Assembly: GCA_946061765.1 (NCBI GenBank)
Contig: CAMGTC010000004.1
Coordinates: 1 to 33,502, forward strand
Origin: an uncultured Treponema sp.
GTDB taxonomy: Bacteria > Spirochaetota > Spirochaetia > Treponematales > Treponemataceae
DNA: 33,502 bases
Direction of reading: 5' to 3'
Shown here: in pieces, positions 32,358-33,502 of the stretch
Layout: each line of letters opens with the position of its first letter
Position numbering within the stretch: position 1 is the stretch's first letter
Notes under the pieces: model-generated
Databases searched by the model: none
What the model was told of the DNA's origin: nothing
The model's input: the letters and a program-made list of their open reading frames with translations, nothing else
Program-made: the position numbers and the translations under genes

Positions 32358-33272
32358 TTACAAGTTACATTCTTTAATTGCAGCTTCAATTGTTTTTTTA
32401 GCAGCATCTGTAACTTCAACAAGAGGAAGTCGGCAAGGGCCTGCAGGCATCTTCTTATAATTCATAGCATATTTAATAGATGATGGATTTCCATCGCAGA
32501 ATTCAGCTTTAAAGAAAGGTGCAAGGCGGTAATGAATTTCTCGGGCCTTTTTTAAATCTCCCTCTAATGCTGACTGAGCTAATTCATGCATAAGGCCTGG
32601 AATCATATTAGATGCAACAGAAATAATTCCATCTCCACCTGCAGCAATCAAAGGTAATGTTAATCCGTCGTCTCCCGATAAAACTGCAAAGTCTGGTTTT
32701 TTATTTTTAATCTGTCCAATAACTTCCATCATCTGAGCAACAGAGCCACTAGCTTCTTTTACGCCGGCAATATTTGGAAGTTCTGCAATTCTTGCAAGTA
32801 AATCTGTTGGAATATTTAAGCCTGTGCGTCCCTGAATATTGTAAACAATAATTGGGATACCAACTTTTGAACAGGCTGCAAAATGCTGGTAAATACCTTC
32901 TTTTGATGGTTTATTGTAATAAGGTGTAACAACAAGAGCTGCATCAGCACCAGCTTTTTTAGCTCTTTCGCAATATAAAACTGAATCTTTTGTGTTGTTT
33001 GAACCTGCACCTAAAATTACAGGAATTTTTTTGCCAGAGGATTTTTCAAATGAACGAACTTCTTCAAAAACAATTTCTATAAGTTTGTCTTCTTCCTGAC
33101 CAGGTTTTTCATCTAGGGTAGGAGTTTCAGCGGTTGTTCCAAGAGGAACTAATCCATCAATACCTTCAGCTAACTGATATTTGACGTTTTTGCGGAAACC
33201 TTCGTAGTCTACAGAGCCATCCTTATTTAAAGGAGTAATTAAAGCTGTAAAAGCACCCTTAAAAATATTCAT
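32358..33272 (-). CDS. dapA: 4-hydroxy-tetrahydrodipicolinate synthase
   Basis: A 304-residue TIM-barrel lyase that condenses pyruvate with aspartate semialdehyde, the first step toward diaminopimelate and lysine. The Schiff-base lysine is Lys172 in AGVKEASG. GTTAETPTL at 45-53 carries the Thr pair (46-47); family members more often read GTTGE. The catalytic Tyr144 (IIVYNIQGR) and Arg149 are present, with TPYYNKPS at 116-123. Treponemes are known to differ in the diamino acid of their peptidoglycan, so presence of dapA-asd is a useful trait. A GAGGA site precedes the ATG. It is the first gene of the dapA-asd operon. Confidence 0.96.
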   Translation of the reverse strand: MNIFKGAFTALITPLNKDGSVDYEGFRKNVKYQLAEGIDGLVPLGTTAETPTLDEKPGQEEDKLIEIVFEEVRSFEKSSGKKIPVILGAGSNNTKDSVLYCERAKKAGADAALVVTPYYNKPSKEGIYQHFAACSKVGIPIIVYNIQGRTGLNIPTDLLARIAELPNIAGVKEASGSVAQMMEVIGQIKNKKPDFAVLSGDDGLTLPLIAAGGDGIISVASNMIPGLMHELAQSALEGDLKKAREIHYRLAPFFKAEFCDGNPSSIKYAMNYKKMPAGPCRLPLVEVTDAAKKTIEAAIKECNL

Positions 33273-33285
33273 ACAATCCTCACTC

Positions 33286-33302
33286 GTGAATTAATAATTC
33301 AC
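33286..33302. promoter_or_regulatory. Palindrome in the dapA leader
   Basis: GTGAATTAATAATTCAC is an 8-1-8 perfect inverted repeat between the dapA promoter and its ribosome binding site, 13 nt before the start codon. It may be an operator or an mRNA hairpin. On the plus strand it is followed by TTTTTT, so it would also stop antisense transcription. Confidence 0.4.
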
Positions 33303-33321
33303 TTTTTTGCATTTTTTTGTA

Positions 33322-33350
33322 AATATATTGTATTTTTTCTATAATTTCAA
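33322..33350 (-). promoter_or_regulatory. dapA-asd promoter
   Basis: On the minus strand TTGAAA (33345-33350) and TATATT (33322-33327) are 17 nt apart, a near-consensus sigma-70 type pair. The -10 matches that of the trp operon promoter exactly. The repeat copy 2 begins 20 nt upstream of the -35. Confidence 0.65.
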
Positions 33351-33369
33351 TTATGCTAATTTTTTTAGC

Positions 33370-33502
33370 AGGACTTCCGCATTATAAAGGCTTTTCCGTA
33401 ATGTTGGTGCGAAGGAGCGGGCGTGGTTCAAAAAGGCTCTTTTTGTGCCTGCTGCGAAGCGGCAGTTCAATAGTTTCTATACCACAAAAAGCGTGTAGCG
33501 CA
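33370..33502. repeat. MITE-like interspersed repeat, copy 2 (cut by window end)
   Basis: AGGACTTCCGCATTATAAAGG at the left end, read from 33370, is the inverted end seen in reverse complement at 1216-1235. The following ~110 bases match copy 1 with about ten differences, including the CTGCTGCGAAGCGGCAG hairpin and CCACAAAAAGCGTG. It is in the same orientation as copy 1. The element runs off the window, so its right end is not visible. Confidence 0.8.

Overview
This AT-rich window carries dense gene blocks and looks like a spirochaete chromosome, most likely a gut or rumen type Treponema. The grounds are two secreted beta-barrel/transglutaminase-like proteins of treponemal style, an MCE (Mla-type) lipid transport operon with a TPR lipoprotein, an adjacent RsgA-MutS2 pair, and the codon bias. 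No marker gene fixes the species, so this is inference. I see no rRNA, tRNA, CRISPR array, phage or intact insertion sequence.

Left part (1-7.7 kb): a lysophospholipid acyltransferase (minus) lies divergent from a tight LolA-like / MMPL exporter / DUF3261 lipoprotein operon (plus). A ~210-bp repeat with terminal inverted repeats sits between them. argS and an EamA-type transporter follow.

Middle (7.7-14.7 kb): a complete tryptophan operon on the minus strand, trpE-trpGD-trpCF-trpB-trpA, with two domain fusions. It has a near-consensus promoter overlapped by a perfect 9-13-9 inverted repeat. GC-rich hairpin blocks sit between trpE and trpGD and between trpCF and trpB. Five copies of a short GGGGACAGACCCC-type repeat lie only within this operon, some of them inside coding sequence.

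14.7-16.8 kb: a ~325-nt leader made almost entirely of hairpins precedes a cytoplasmic GH27 alpha-galactosidase and a small zinc-ribbon protein. The leader is a tandem duplication. Two 44-nt hairpins with identical layout but different, compensated stem sequences each end 2 nt before an AAGGAAGG ribosome binding site. This is the best candidate in the window for an undescribed element.

Right part (16.8-33.5 kb, mostly plus strand): two paralogous beta-barrel/transglutaminase-like proteins (one with an intact Cys/His, one degenerate); a two-TM RCK channel with an odd selectivity filter, a stand-alone cyclic-nucleotide-binding protein and an ArsB/NhaD-like permease; rsgA and mutS2; an MlaE-MlaF-MlaD-like operon with a TPR lipoprotein and a methyltransferase. 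A bidirectional terminator then separates the converging dapA-asd operon on the minus strand. The last 133 bases are a second, truncated copy of the ~210-bp repeat.
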